NCBI GenBank assembly: GCA_021324455.1
Contig: JAJPJA010000017.1
Span: 1 to 64,000 of the forward strand
DNA: 64,000 bases
From: Pseudomonadota bacterium
GTDB taxonomy: Bacteria; Desulfobacterota; Binatia; Binatales; Binataceae
Direction: 5' to 3'
Of this stretch, positions 56,650-64,000 are shown in pieces. The notes below the pieces were generated by a model. That model was not told the DNA's origin and ran no database searches. It saw nothing but the letters and a program-made list of their open reading frames with translations. Each line of letters opens with the position of its first letter. Within the stretch, counting starts at the first letter, position 1. A program made the position numbers and the translations under genes.

Positions 56650-57483
56650 TCAACCGCTGACGCGGTCGAACTCGGCATGCCATGATTCTTTGATCCAGAC
56701 GTCGCCGTCGCAGTCGATCGTATGCGCGTTGATACATCGCTGCTCGGTGGACGCTTCCACCAGCATCTTGTCGCCGTCGAGATGAGTACAGTGAAAATCG
56801 GTGCGGGACGTGATGATTCCGGTGGGACCGGGGAATACACCCAGAATTTTCATGTGCAGCGGTGTGCTGCTTTTGGTCCGCAGCACGACGAAATTGTCGC
56901 CCGAGAACAGCACGTCGGTGTGCCCGTTCTCCACCCCGACGTTGGACACCACCCAGTCCGACACCACCGGATACTCCGCGGTGGTGGAAAACGTCACGTT
57001 GCCGTTCGGACCCGCGTTGTGGAAACACAGCATATAAGTGGAAGGGGATATTCCCTTTACGACCGGACCGCGGCCGAAAGTCCAGCTTTCGGGCTGAGTT
57101 ACGGTGGCCTGCCAGCAGCCCTCGAAATTTTTCGGGAACAGCGATTTCGGTCCGCTGGGCGTCGGGCTCGCCGAGGACGCGGACGGAATTTCCAAGGCGT
57201 TGGATCCCGCAGGAATCGCGGCCAGCATCGTCGCCGACGCCGCGGGCGTCATCCGCAACTCCCTGTTGCTGCGCCATCGCGAGGACAACTGCGCGCCCAG
57301 GGTGCCTGAGGGATGCCGGTGCGGATGGTGCAAATGGCGGCCCTGGCGCACCATGAAGCCGAGCGTCGGCTCGGCGGTGGGCGCGGCCGGGTTGAAAGAA
57401 ATGGGGATCCCTCCTCTGCGATAAGCCGCATAACCCAGGGCCGCTATGGCCGCAAAAACCAGCAGGAGCCGCAGATGCGCCAT
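56650..57483 (-). CDS. Unknown membrane-anchored protein
   Basis: 277 residues. A single hydrophobic N-terminal segment (MAHLRLLLVFAAIAALGYAA) is followed by a Pro/Ser-rich linker to residue 115 and then a compact domain with FEGCWQATVTQPESW, LCFHNAGPNGNVTFSTTAEY, TDFHCTHLDGDKMLVEAST, QRCINAHTIDCDGDVWIKES. Four Cys could form two disulfides in the periplasm. I do not recognise a family. It ends 47 bases before the ThDP enzyme start on the same strand, and its start is divergent from the exported helical-repeat gene. Confidence 0.65.
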   Translation of the reverse strand: MAHLRLLLVFAAIAALGYAAYRRGGIPISFNPAAPTAEPTLGFMVRQGRHLHHPHRHPSGTLGAQLSSRWRSNRELRMTPAASATMLAAIPAGSNALEIPSASSASPTPSGPKSLFPKNFEGCWQATVTQPESWTFGRGPVVKGISPSTYMLCFHNAGPNGNVTFSTTAEYPVVSDWVVSNVGVENGHTDVLFSGDNFVVLRTKSSTPLHMKILGVFPGPTGIITSRTDFHCTHLDGDKMLVEASTEQRCINAHTIDCDGDVWIKESWHAEFDRVSG

Positions 57484-57628
57484 AAAGGTCGCTTAGCATG
57501 AGATGGCCCGCAAGCTCCAGAATCGCCGTCCGGGCGCAAGCCCAGCCGGTGCAATCAGCTTGACAGACGGGGACATCGCATGCTTTGGCCTATCCGTGCC
57601 ATTTTTCAGCCTCAGGTCCTTGCGGCGA

Positions 57629-60049
57629 ATGCTTCAGCTTGCGGCCCTTGGTGGACTCGTTACGATCGGCAGCGCCGCGCTCGCCGCCGAAGGTTTGGGC
57701 GGATTCGTCGGGCATCTGGAGGCGATGCAGCCGCGGGTGCGGCAGGGTGTCAGCGATCCGCGCGCCGCCAGCGAGGCGATCAACGAGCTGGACGCCGACG
57801 AGGGTACTTTTGCCCACTACACCACGGTTCCCAACGCCAGCCGCGCCGAGTTGCTGGAAGCGTACGGCCTGCTCGAGCGGATGCTCGGTCTGATGTACGA
57901 CACCTATCACAGGCAACATGACCAATGCCTGATCGCAATCGGCAACGGCAACATGAACTGCGATTACAACCTGCTCGAGCAGCTTGAGCTGAGGGCGCTG
58001 TATCCGCTGTCATGGCTGCGATTTCACGGTTCCATCCTGTTCAATTCGCCGCAAGTGCGCAGGCGGATGCTCAAACAGGCCGCGGCCGGGTTTACCCAGA
58101 GCGCGCTGGTGATTATCTCGCCCGAACTGATTCGCGAAAACCTGCTGGGCCGCGGCTACTGCGAGCGCGACCTGGGCCAGTTCGACCGTTCCCACTACGC
58201 CAAAGCGATCGCCGATTTCAGGGAAGTGATGAAGGCCGGCGCCGGCACGGCACAGTATCGCGCCGCTCAGCAGGGACTTGCCACCACCTACGCCGCGATG
58301 GGCGAGGTCGGCAAAGCGGCCGCGCTCAGCGCGCGTTTGGCACAAACCACCACCGGCGCCCAGATGCAGGGGGCGCAGATGTTCCGCTTACAGGAACTGC
58401 TTCAGGCCGAGGCCGAGTCCGCCGACCCCGCGCGCCGCGCCCAGTTGCATCGCGAGATCGTGGAACTGCTGCGCGGCTATTACGGCAATGGCAAGCAATG
58501 GCCGATGGCGCTGGCCGCTGTGGTACATGACGCGGCCAATCCCGAGGCTGAATTCGGCGCCGCCCAAGATCCGTTCGAGTCGTATCTGCTGGCCGAAGTG
58601 CTGGCCTCGACGCATCATCAGATGGCGGCGGCGAAATATTATCTGGCCGCCGCCCGCAGCGGTCAGTATCCCCAGGGTTACAAGTACGCGATCGACATCT
58701 ATTACGGGCAGGGCCGTCTGGATCTAGTCGATCAGCCGCTGGAAGAGCTGGCCAGGCAGCGCCGCAATCCGAATGCGCAGTGGGCCGCGTATATGCGCTT
58801 CAAAATCGCGCGCACCCGCTGGGAGCGCTCAGGCATGCGCGACGCCCATCTCAACGCCGCATGGATTGCGCGGGCGCATGACTACCTGGATCGTTACCCG
58901 CGCGGCAAATATGCCTACGAACCGCGGTTCCGGCTGGCGGAATTGCTGCAGGATCAGGGCAAATACGCCGACGCCGCCGCGCAGTACGACCAGGTAAGCG
59001 GCGATCCCTTCTATACTTTCGCCGCCGGGTTCAAGGCCGCCGAATGCCGCTACCTGGAGTTGGCCGCGTTGGCCAACAAGGCCGCCAAACCCGGCCCGAA
59101 AACCGCCCAGCTCAGGGGCGCCCTGACGGCCAAGGCTATCGCCGGACTTCAGCAGACCGTGGCCGTCGGGCCGGAAATCGAAAAGCGCACGTCCGCCGAG
59201 CGTCAGTTCGTACATACCGCCCGCGCACGCGCGACCTACATGCTGGCCACGATGCTGGAGGCGCAGCCGTCTAAGGACTACGCGCGCATCGCCAACCTGC
59301 TCGACGGCTTTGAGAGCGCCTATCCGCAGATGGCGGCCAATTTCGACGACGTCACGCGCTGGCGCCTGGAAGCGTTGGAGCGCAGCGGCCAATACACGCA
59401 GGCGCAGGCGGAAATCGCGCGCCTGCTTGCCCCCGGCCGCCGCCCCGCACCCGCCAACGATTACATCAAGGCTTTGGGCCTCGACTTATGGAAGCAGGCC
59501 AGGCTCAGAGCGGATCGGGGCGACCAGGCCGGCGCGCTGGCCGACGCGCGGCTGACCGCGCAGCTCTATCAATATTTCGAGCAGCAGGTGGCGGCCGGAA
59601 AAATGAATCCGAAAAGCCTCACCGGCACGCTTTCAATTTTGGGTCAGGCGTATGTGATGATGGACGACAGCGAGCGCGCCCGCGCCATCTTCGAGCAGGT
59701 GGTAAAGGCCGCGCCCTCCTCGCCCGACGCCAACGCGGGACTGGCGCGGCTGGCGCAGGCGCGCCGGGACTACCGTCAGGCCTCCGACCTCTGGACCCGG
59801 GTGGAAGCCGAAGCCGCCGAATCTGACGATCTTTGGTACGAAGCGCGCTATAACCTTGCGGTGATTTACGCCGCCGACGGCAACCTCAAGGCCGCCTGCG
59901 GCAAGCTGGCGCAGACCCGCAGCGAACATCCGAGCCTGGGCAGCCCGCGGATGAAGACGCGATGGGACGGGCTGCAGCGCAAGCTGTGTCTGCCGCAGTC
60001 AGTGATTGGCGGGAACGGCGCGCCGGGGAAGGAAACGGCCGCGCGTTGA
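57629..60049 (+). CDS. Exported TPR-like helical-repeat protein of the ExbB/ExbD/VWA operon
   Basis: About 806 residues from ATG 57629, chosen because RRMLQLAALGGLVTIGSAAL would be the signal peptide with AEG after cleavage; an ATG at 57503 is in frame but would bury it. The mature protein is almost wholly helical, with many TPR-like pairs such as YRAAQQGLATTYAAMGEVGKA, AYEPRFRLAELLQDQGKYAD and SLTGTLSILGQAYVMMDDSE, plus LWYEARYNLAVIYAADGNL near the end. Such proteins scaffold periplasmic complexes. It is first in the cluster with ExbB, two ExbD and the VWA protein. A hairpin separates it from the ExbB gene. Confidence 0.82.
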   Translation: MLQLAALGGLVTIGSAALAAEGLGGFVGHLEAMQPRVRQGVSDPRAASEAINELDADEGTFAHYTTVPNASRAELLEAYGLLERMLGLMYDTYHRQHDQCLIAIGNGNMNCDYNLLEQLELRALYPLSWLRFHGSILFNSPQVRRRMLKQAAAGFTQSALVIISPELIRENLLGRGYCERDLGQFDRSHYAKAIADFREVMKAGAGTAQYRAAQQGLATTYAAMGEVGKAAALSARLAQTTTGAQMQGAQMFRLQELLQAEAESADPARRAQLHREIVELLRGYYGNGKQWPMALAAVVHDAANPEAEFGAAQDPFESYLLAEVLASTHHQMAAAKYYLAAARSGQYPQGYKYAIDIYYGQGRLDLVDQPLEELARQRRNPNAQWAAYMRFKIARTRWERSGMRDAHLNAAWIARAHDYLDRYPRGKYAYEPRFRLAELLQDQGKYADAAAQYDQVSGDPFYTFAAGFKAAECRYLELAALANKAAKPGPKTAQLRGALTAKAIAGLQQTVAVGPEIEKRTSAERQFVHTARARATYMLATMLEAQPSKDYARIANLLDGFESAYPQMAANFDDVTRWRLEALERSGQYTQAQAEIARLLAPGRRPAPANDYIKALGLDLWKQARLRADRGDQAGALADARLTAQLYQYFEQQVAAGKMNPKSLTGTLSILGQAYVMMDDSERARAIFEQVVKAAPSSPDANAGLARLAQARRDYRQASDLWTRVEAEAAESDDLWYEARYNLAVIYAADGNLKAACGKLAQTRSEHPSLGSPRMKTRWDGLQRKLCLPQSVIGGNGAPGKETAAR

Positions 60050-60060
60050 GATAGCCTCAA

Positions 60061-60080
60061 GCCGCCCCAAATTGGGCGGC
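60061..60080 (+). other. Intercistronic hairpin between repeat-protein and ExbB genes
   Basis: GCCGCCC (60061-60067), CAAATT loop, GGGCGGC (60074-60080): a perfect 7-bp GC stem in the 91-base gap. No T-run follows, so it may set mRNA stability or relative expression, not end transcription. Confidence 0.45.
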
Positions 60081-60140
60081 GGGATACAATTCGGATTGCG
60101 GGCGCCGGCGCGCCCGCATCGGCAAGGAGAGTCGGCAGCA

Positions 60141-60782
60141 ATGCAACAGCAGTTCGGCATCATCGCGATGATTCAGCAGGGGTACTACGCCACCTACCCG
60201 CTGATCGCCATCTCGATCATCTGTATCGCGGTCATTTTGGAACGCCTGTGGGCGTTGGGCGGACTGCGCGTACGCACCACCCGCACGGCGGCGCAGTTGG
60301 TGGATCCGCTGCGCCGGGGCAACTTCGACGAGGCGCTCAAGAAGACCGAAAGCCGCAAGCGCCCGTTCGAGCGGGTTTTCTACGCGCTGATTTCCGCCGC
60401 GCGCAGCAACGACCGCGAAAAACTGATGGAGATCGACGAGGAGCAGCGCTTCGAGGAACTGCTCGAACTCAAGCGCTACGTCTGGGTGCTGGCGACTTCG
60501 GGCGCCTCCGCACCGTTCATCGGCCTGTTCGGCACCGTGGTCGGAATTCTGACCGCGTTCCAGTCGATGGCGGTGATGGGGACGGGCGGTTTCTCGGTAG
60601 TCGCGGCGGGCATTTCCGAAGCGCTGATCTCGACCGCGCTGGGACTGGCGGTCGCGATCATCGCGGTGATCTTTTACAACTATTTCTCCGTGCGCATCGA
60701 CAATCTCAACGCCGTGATGCACGTCAGTTCCAATCATCTGATCAACGCGGCGTTGGAAGGGCGGCAGACCAGTGGCGGTTAG
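60141..60782 (+). CDS. MotA/TolQ/ExbB proton channel family protein
   Basis: 213 residues with three membrane helices. First helix YPLIAISIICIAVILERLWA; a cytoplasmic stretch with RRGNFDEALKKTESRKRPFE; then ATSGASAPFIGLFGTVVGIL and GISEALISTALGLAVAIIAV, the two ExbB/TolQ helices that line the proton path (Ala-Pro-hh-GLhGTV and ALhSTAhGL with Thr). It should form a pentamer around an ExbD dimer and turn proton flow into movement. The start is ATG 60141 with AAGGAGA before it. It overlaps the first ExbD gene by 11 bases. Confidence 0.93.
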   Translation: MQQQFGIIAMIQQGYYATYPLIAISIICIAVILERLWALGGLRVRTTRTAAQLVDPLRRGNFDEALKKTESRKRPFERVFYALISAARSNDREKLMEIDEEQRFEELLELKRYVWVLATSGASAPFIGLFGTVVGILTAFQSMAVMGTGGFSVVAAGISEALISTALGLAVAIIAVIFYNYFSVRIDNLNAVMHVSSNHLINAALEGRQTSGG

Positions 60783-61206
60783 CGGTCCGTCTTCGGGCGG
60801 CGGCGTTTTCTGGCAGATCAATATCACCCCGCTGACCGATATCTTTTTGGTGTTGCTGATCATCTTTATGATCACCGCGTCGATCTCGGTGGAGTCGGCG
60901 GCGCACGTCGGCCTGCCGCTGGCGGAAAACACCTCGCCGGAAAAACGCGGCGTGGTCGTGACCTACACCGCCGAGCATGAAATCTTCGTCAACTCCAAGG
61001 ATATTCCCGCGTCCGAACTACAAGGGGCCCTGCGCGACGCGCTGGCGCGGATCGATCCCAAAGTCGTAATCTTTCAGGGCGATCGCAAGGTCCTGCTGGG
61101 CGACATGGTGAAGATCCTCAAGGTGGCCAAGGCCGCCGGCGCCGACCAGATCGCGATCGCGGCCAAGCGGGCCTCAGTGGACGAGATCGAACGCTCGCTG
61201 CGCTGA
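60772..61206 (+). CDS. ExbD/TolR family protein, copy 1
   Basis: 144 residues, starting with GTG 60772. QINITPLTDIFLVLLIIFMI carries the essential membrane Asp (Asp23) of ExbD/TolR. The periplasmic part (ESAAHVGLPLAENT; RDALARIDPKVVIFQGDRKV; VKILKVAKAAGADQIAIA) is the usual compact TolR-like domain. It should sit in the ExbB pore. The 11-base overlap with the ExbB gene implies coupled synthesis. Confidence 0.93.
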   Translation: MAVSGPSSGGGVFWQINITPLTDIFLVLLIIFMITASISVESAAHVGLPLAENTSPEKRGVVVTYTAEHEIFVNSKDIPASELQGALRDALARIDPKVVIFQGDRKVLLGDMVKILKVAKAAGADQIAIAAKRASVDEIERSLR

Positions 61207-61239
61207 GGCGGCGGCACAATCGAAACAGGGAAGACCGCG

Positions 61240-61695
61240 ATGGCAATTCCCAGCGGCAACGACAACGGCCTGTTCGGCGAAATCAACATTACGCCGCTGA
61301 CCGACATCTTCCTCGTCCTGCTCATCATCTTCATGGTCGGCGCGGCGGTGGCGATCGAATCGGCGGCGCACGTGGGCCTGCCGCAGGCCAAGGCGGCGCC
61401 GGTCAGCCAGCCGCCGCAGGAGGTGATTGTGGAACTGACGGCCGAGCGCCGCATCCTGGTCGACCAGCACGAAATCGGCCTCAATGATTTGGAACCGGTG
61501 CTGCGCAAGGCGATGGAAAAATCGCACGACAAGGTCGTCATCTTCAAAGGCGACCCGAAGATTATTTTGGGCGATATGGTGATAATCCTGGACATCGCCA
61601 AGCGCGCCGGAGCGCAGCAACTGGGCGTCGCGGTCGCACAGGCGGAGGAGGCCGGTGCGGCGGCCGATGTGCCCGTATCGGCGCCGGCGCCATAA
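61240..61695 (+). CDS. ExbD/TolR family protein, copy 2
   Basis: 151 residues. EINITPLTDIFLVLLIIFMV carries Asp22; the first 60 residues are nearly the same as in the neighbouring ExbD (INITPLTDIFLVLLIIFM is identical), while the periplasmic domains differ more (RRILVDQHEIGLNDLEPVL; AKRAGAQQLGVAVAQAEEAG). The tail is Ala/Pro-rich. Two ExbD paralogues in one operon suggest a hetero-dimer in the channel, as seen for some Tol/Exb-like systems. AGGGAAG precedes the ATG. Confidence 0.93.
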   Translation: MAIPSGNDNGLFGEINITPLTDIFLVLLIIFMVGAAVAIESAAHVGLPQAKAAPVSQPPQEVIVELTAERRILVDQHEIGLNDLEPVLRKAMEKSHDKVVIFKGDPKIILGDMVIILDIAKRAGAQQLGVAVAQAEEAGAAADVPVSAPAP

Positions 61696-61750
61696 TACGC
61701 AGCGGCACTGTTGTCCCGAAAGTCGGAAATAGCGGTGACAGGCGGAAATT

Positions 61751-62989
61751 ATGCTGGTGAGCAGACTTCATAATCTACCCGCGAGCGTGCTGGTTGCGTT
61801 GGCGGTTTCGATCGTCGCGCTCGCGGTGATTTTGGGCCTGGTTTTTCGCGCGCTGCGCCGTCCGGTCGCTTTCGAACGCGGACGCGACGCCTGGCGCAGC
61901 TTCAAGGAAGGACTCATCTTTGTGGCCGGGCCGTTCCCGATTTCGATCGCGATTCACGTCGCCGTGCTGCTGTTCCTGATTCATGAAGTCCGGCAGGTGG
62001 CGGCGCCCAAATACATCAACATACATCTGGAATCGGGCGGCGGCGGCAGCGGCGGGGCGGCGCCCGACGTCAAGCTGCCGCCGATGCCCGACGTCGCCAC
62101 CCCGGACACCGCTCTGACCGGCCTTTCCTTCCAGGTGCCGAAAATCGCACCCGCGAGAACTACCACGACCACCTATACGAACGAATACGTGCGCGCCGTC
62201 AATCGCGGTGAGTACGGAACCGGATTTGGCGGCGGCTTCGGCGGCGGCTACGGCACCGGATACGGACGCGGCATCGGCAGCGGCTTCGGCGGCTTTATCG
62301 GCGAGCTGCGCAAAAAAGGGCTCGACGTCGTGCTGGTGATCGACGGCACCGGCTCGATGGAATTCGTGATGGACGAAGTCAAAGCCAAGATGGAGCAACT
62401 GGTGCTGGCGATTCATCGGCTGGTGCCGGTGGCGCGCATCGGGATCGTCCAGTTCGGCGGACGCGGCGAATCGGTCCAGATTCAACCGTTCACCACCTCC
62501 TCGGAGCAGCTCGAGACTTTCCTGTCGCACATCAAGGCGCAGAACGGCAGCTATGACTGGCGCGAAGATACGCTGACCGCGGTCAGGACCGCGGTCGATC
62601 AGATGCAATGGCGGCCCGACGCCAAGAAGGTCATCGTGCTGGTCGGCGATACGCCGCCGTGGGACGAAGACGTCGCTCCCATCATGAACCTGATCACCAA
62701 ATTCCGCGGCGAGAACGGCACCTTCAACACGGTCGATGTTACGGTGGAAGAGCACGAGCTGTTCGAACGCGTGGTGCTCAACGCCAGGACCGCGTCGCCG
62801 CTGCCGGATTTTTACCTGCTGACGCAGCACGCCTACCAGGAGATGGCGAAAGTCGGGGGCGGCGAATGGCGCAGCCTGACCAAGGACAGCGCCATCAACC
62901 AGCAGGTGGTGATGCTGGCGTTCGGCCGCCAATGGCAATCGCAAATCGCCGCTTTCCAGACCGACGTTGCCAGCACCGCGGGACACTAG
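61751..62989 (+). CDS. TonB-like membrane anchor fused to a von Willebrand A domain
   Basis: 412 residues. Helix 1 (about 11-33) is followed by a strongly basic loop (34-55), then helix 2 (about 60-80: FVAGPFPISIAIHVAVLLFL). In helix 2 Ser65-x3-His69 matches the Ser16-x3-His20 of the TonB helix that contacts ExbB/ExbD. Then a Gly/Ser and Pro-rich linker (95-135) and a Gly/Tyr/Phe-rich stretch (152-182), and a VWA domain from residue 190: DVVLVIDGTGSMEFVMDEV (metal-site D-x-T-x-S), then RIGIVQFGG and KKVIVLVGDTPPW. The C-terminal TonB domain is absent. It is last in the ExbB/ExbD/ExbD set and likely the moved component. Confidence 0.88.
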   Translation: MLVSRLHNLPASVLVALAVSIVALAVILGLVFRALRRPVAFERGRDAWRSFKEGLIFVAGPFPISIAIHVAVLLFLIHEVRQVAAPKYINIHLESGGGGSGGAAPDVKLPPMPDVATPDTALTGLSFQVPKIAPARTTTTTYTNEYVRAVNRGEYGTGFGGGFGGGYGTGYGRGIGSGFGGFIGELRKKGLDVVLVIDGTGSMEFVMDEVKAKMEQLVLAIHRLVPVARIGIVQFGGRGESVQIQPFTTSSEQLETFLSHIKAQNGSYDWREDTLTAVRTAVDQMQWRPDAKKVIVLVGDTPPWDEDVAPIMNLITKFRGENGTFNTVDVTVEEHELFERVVLNARTASPLPDFYLLTQHAYQEMAKVGGGEWRSLTKDSAINQQVVMLAFGRQWQSQIAAFQTDVASTAGH

Positions 62990-63101
62990 AAATCCCCGAC
63001 GGCGAAACTCCTTGGCCACCCTTGAGAGCGGATTTTATTTTCGTCGCGGATGACGGATAGGGGGCCGCAAGCTCCGAGCCGAAGGGCGCTTTTCGAACAT
63101 C

Positions 63102-63887
63102 TCACCATTGCTCTTCGCGCAGCTGCGCGAACGGGCGAGCGGCGCTGTAGAAGGTCAGCGAGACCAGGATTCCCAGCGGGATGAACATCGCCGGCAGTTC
63201 GAACTTCAAGCCCGCCATCGCTCCGCAGTACGCACCCGCCAAATAGCAGACGAACAACGATCCGGTCAGCGCCATGTGCAGGACGTCGCGCTGGTGGGGG
63301 GCGGTCCGCGCGACCTTGCGCCATCGCGATCGGAATCGGCCGCGCGTCCGCCGTCTGACCCAGAAGATGAAACTGGCGGCGGCTTCGCCGAATTTCACCA
63401 GCGAGCCGGTCACGAAAGTGGTATAAACGTTAAGGCCGCCGATTTTCCGCACGGTCACGTTCTGCAGGCCCATCGAAACCGTCAACAGCGCCACCATCAG
63501 GTAGTATTTACCCGCGGGCTGCGGCGGAACCGCCGGCGCGAAATTGATACCCGACGCGGCGGCGATAAATCCGCCGATCAGGATCGATTCAAGCAGCAAA
63601 GTTGAAGCAACCGGCCAGCGAAACCTGCGCACCTGCGCCTCGAACAGTATCGCGCCGATAATCAGTCCGCCGACGAAAGTGAGTATCGGCCAGGCGTGGC
63701 GCAGAAATCCGTACCAGTGAAGATCGGCCATATGACGCGCCGCCGCCACCGTGTTGCCGCTCATGTGCGCCACGTACACGCCGTATATAAAGATGTACCC
63801 GAATACGTCGATATAGCCGGCGACGGCGGTCAGCAGCAGCGCGACTGGCGTTTTCTGCAGCGCCCCGAAGGGACCGCGCCGCCGCAT
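63102..63887 (-). CDS. DUF1275 (YoaK-like) membrane protein
   Basis: 261 residues from ATG 63887 (AGGG 8 bases upstream; a frame to 63941 overlaps the next gene). Six or so hydrophobic segments, with the family's GYIDVFGYIFIYGVYVAHMSG, then NTVAAA, and later LNVYTTFVTGSLVKFGEAAA. YoaK/DUF1275 proteins are widespread and uncharacterised; a transporter-like role is often guessed. There is a basic cytoplasmic loop (RRRTRGRFRSRWRK). It lies 20 bases downstream of a partial HypB-like gene on the same strand. Confidence 0.9.
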   Translation of the reverse strand: MRRRGPFGALQKTPVALLLTAVAGYIDVFGYIFIYGVYVAHMSGNTVAAARHMADLHWYGFLRHAWPILTFVGGLIIGAILFEAQVRRFRWPVASTLLLESILIGGFIAAASGINFAPAVPPQPAGKYYLMVALLTVSMGLQNVTVRKIGGLNVYTTFVTGSLVKFGEAAASFIFWVRRRTRGRFRSRWRKVARTAPHQRDVLHMALTGSLFVCYLAGAYCGAMAGLKFELPAMFIPLGILVSLTFYSAARPFAQLREEQW

Positions 63888-63907
63888 CGAATCGCCCTGG
63901 AGGCGGC

Positions 63908-64000
63908 CTAGCGCCGCCGTCCGCGCAGCCATCGATACCACGAATCCAGACCGGCGCCGGTCCTGACCGACGTCTGCAGCAGCCCGGCCCCCGGATTGAC
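63908..64000 (-). CDS. C-terminal fragment of a HypB-like hydrogenase nickel-incorporation GTPase
   Basis: The frame is open from the right edge to TAG 63910-63908, giving 30 residues. NPGAGLLQTSVRTGAGLDSW, then YRWLRGRRR, matches the end of HypB (NP-x5-hS-x-x-TGxGhdxWhxWL) and, less closely, other G3E GTPases. HypB delivers nickel to [NiFe] hydrogenase. The rest of the gene is outside the window. The call rests on 30 residues only. Confidence 0.5.
   Translation of the reverse strand, partial: VNPGAGLLQTSVRTGAGLDSWYRWLRGRRR

Noticed and set aside
57629..62989. Zorya-type phage defence (ZorA/ZorB motor)
   Set aside because: The ExbB homologue lacks the long ZorA tail, the ExbD homologues lack the OmpA-type peptidoglycan domain of ZorB, and no ZorC/ZorD/ZorE gene is present.
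61775..63019. Minus-strand 414-codon frame opposite the VWA gene
   Set aside because: Composition and lack of motifs mark it as a shadow of the VWA gene.

Overview
The window is 64 kb of high-GC chromosomal DNA, densely packed with genes on both strands, from a Gram-negative bacterium. LptD, a LpxL-like acyltransferase, AccD-FolC and the rpsF/rpsR/rplI cluster mark it as bacterial with an LPS outer membrane. No 16S or tRNA gene is present. The abundance of acyl-CoA dehydrogenases, crotonases, SDRs and MaoC, together with pyruvoyl-type arginine decarboxylase, suggests an uncultured heterotroph of a Candidatus Binatota or Desulfobacterota-like lineage. That placement is inference only.

Layout: 0-7 kb holds a truncated cation-efflux gene, an isochorismatase-redoxin pair, a 24-residue SEC-C mini-protein, a DUF4142 protein, an FAD oxidoreductase and two acyl-CoA dehydrogenases. 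7-10 kb is an accessory patch: a decayed molybdopterin-oxidoreductase start, a MazF-type toxin-antitoxin pair, about 700 bp of AT-richer repeat-bearing DNA, and a HExxH metallopeptidase overlapping an XRE regulator. 10-19 kb carries a crotonase, DUF192, a GT39-like membrane protein and an acyl-CoA carboxylase (beta, biotin carboxylase, biotin carrier) followed by the large subunit of a methylmalonyl-CoA-type mutase. 19-27 kb has arginine decarboxylase, GDP-mannose synthesis (manC-manB), an SDR, a CPBP protease, a LpxL-like acyltransferase, glgC and a zinc-ribbon gene. 27-31 kb is the rpsF, OB-fold, rpsR, DUF2232, rplI, GST cluster.

31-48 kb is mixed metabolism (third acyl-CoA dehydrogenase, MBL hydrolase, MaoC, ferritin-like protein, DUF1328, gmd, lptD-folC-accD, SnoaL-like) and includes a second, solitary copy of the HExxH metallopeptidase, about 71% identical to the first. 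48-55 kb looks like an exopolysaccharide locus: polysaccharide deacetylase, beta-barrel, membrane SGNH protein and a processive GT2. 55-57.5 kb has a TPP enzyme and an unknown membrane-anchored protein.

The most unusual system is at 57.6-63 kb: a large exported helical-repeat protein, an ExbB/TolQ homologue, two ExbD/TolR homologues and a von Willebrand A protein. The VWA protein's second membrane helix carries the Ser-x-x-x-His pattern of TonB. I read it as a proton-motive-force-driven envelope machine in which a VWA domain replaces the usual TonB C-terminal domain. The second most interesting element is the IrrE/ImmA-like peptidase-XRE pair with its distant solo paralogue and repeated operator-like palindromes.
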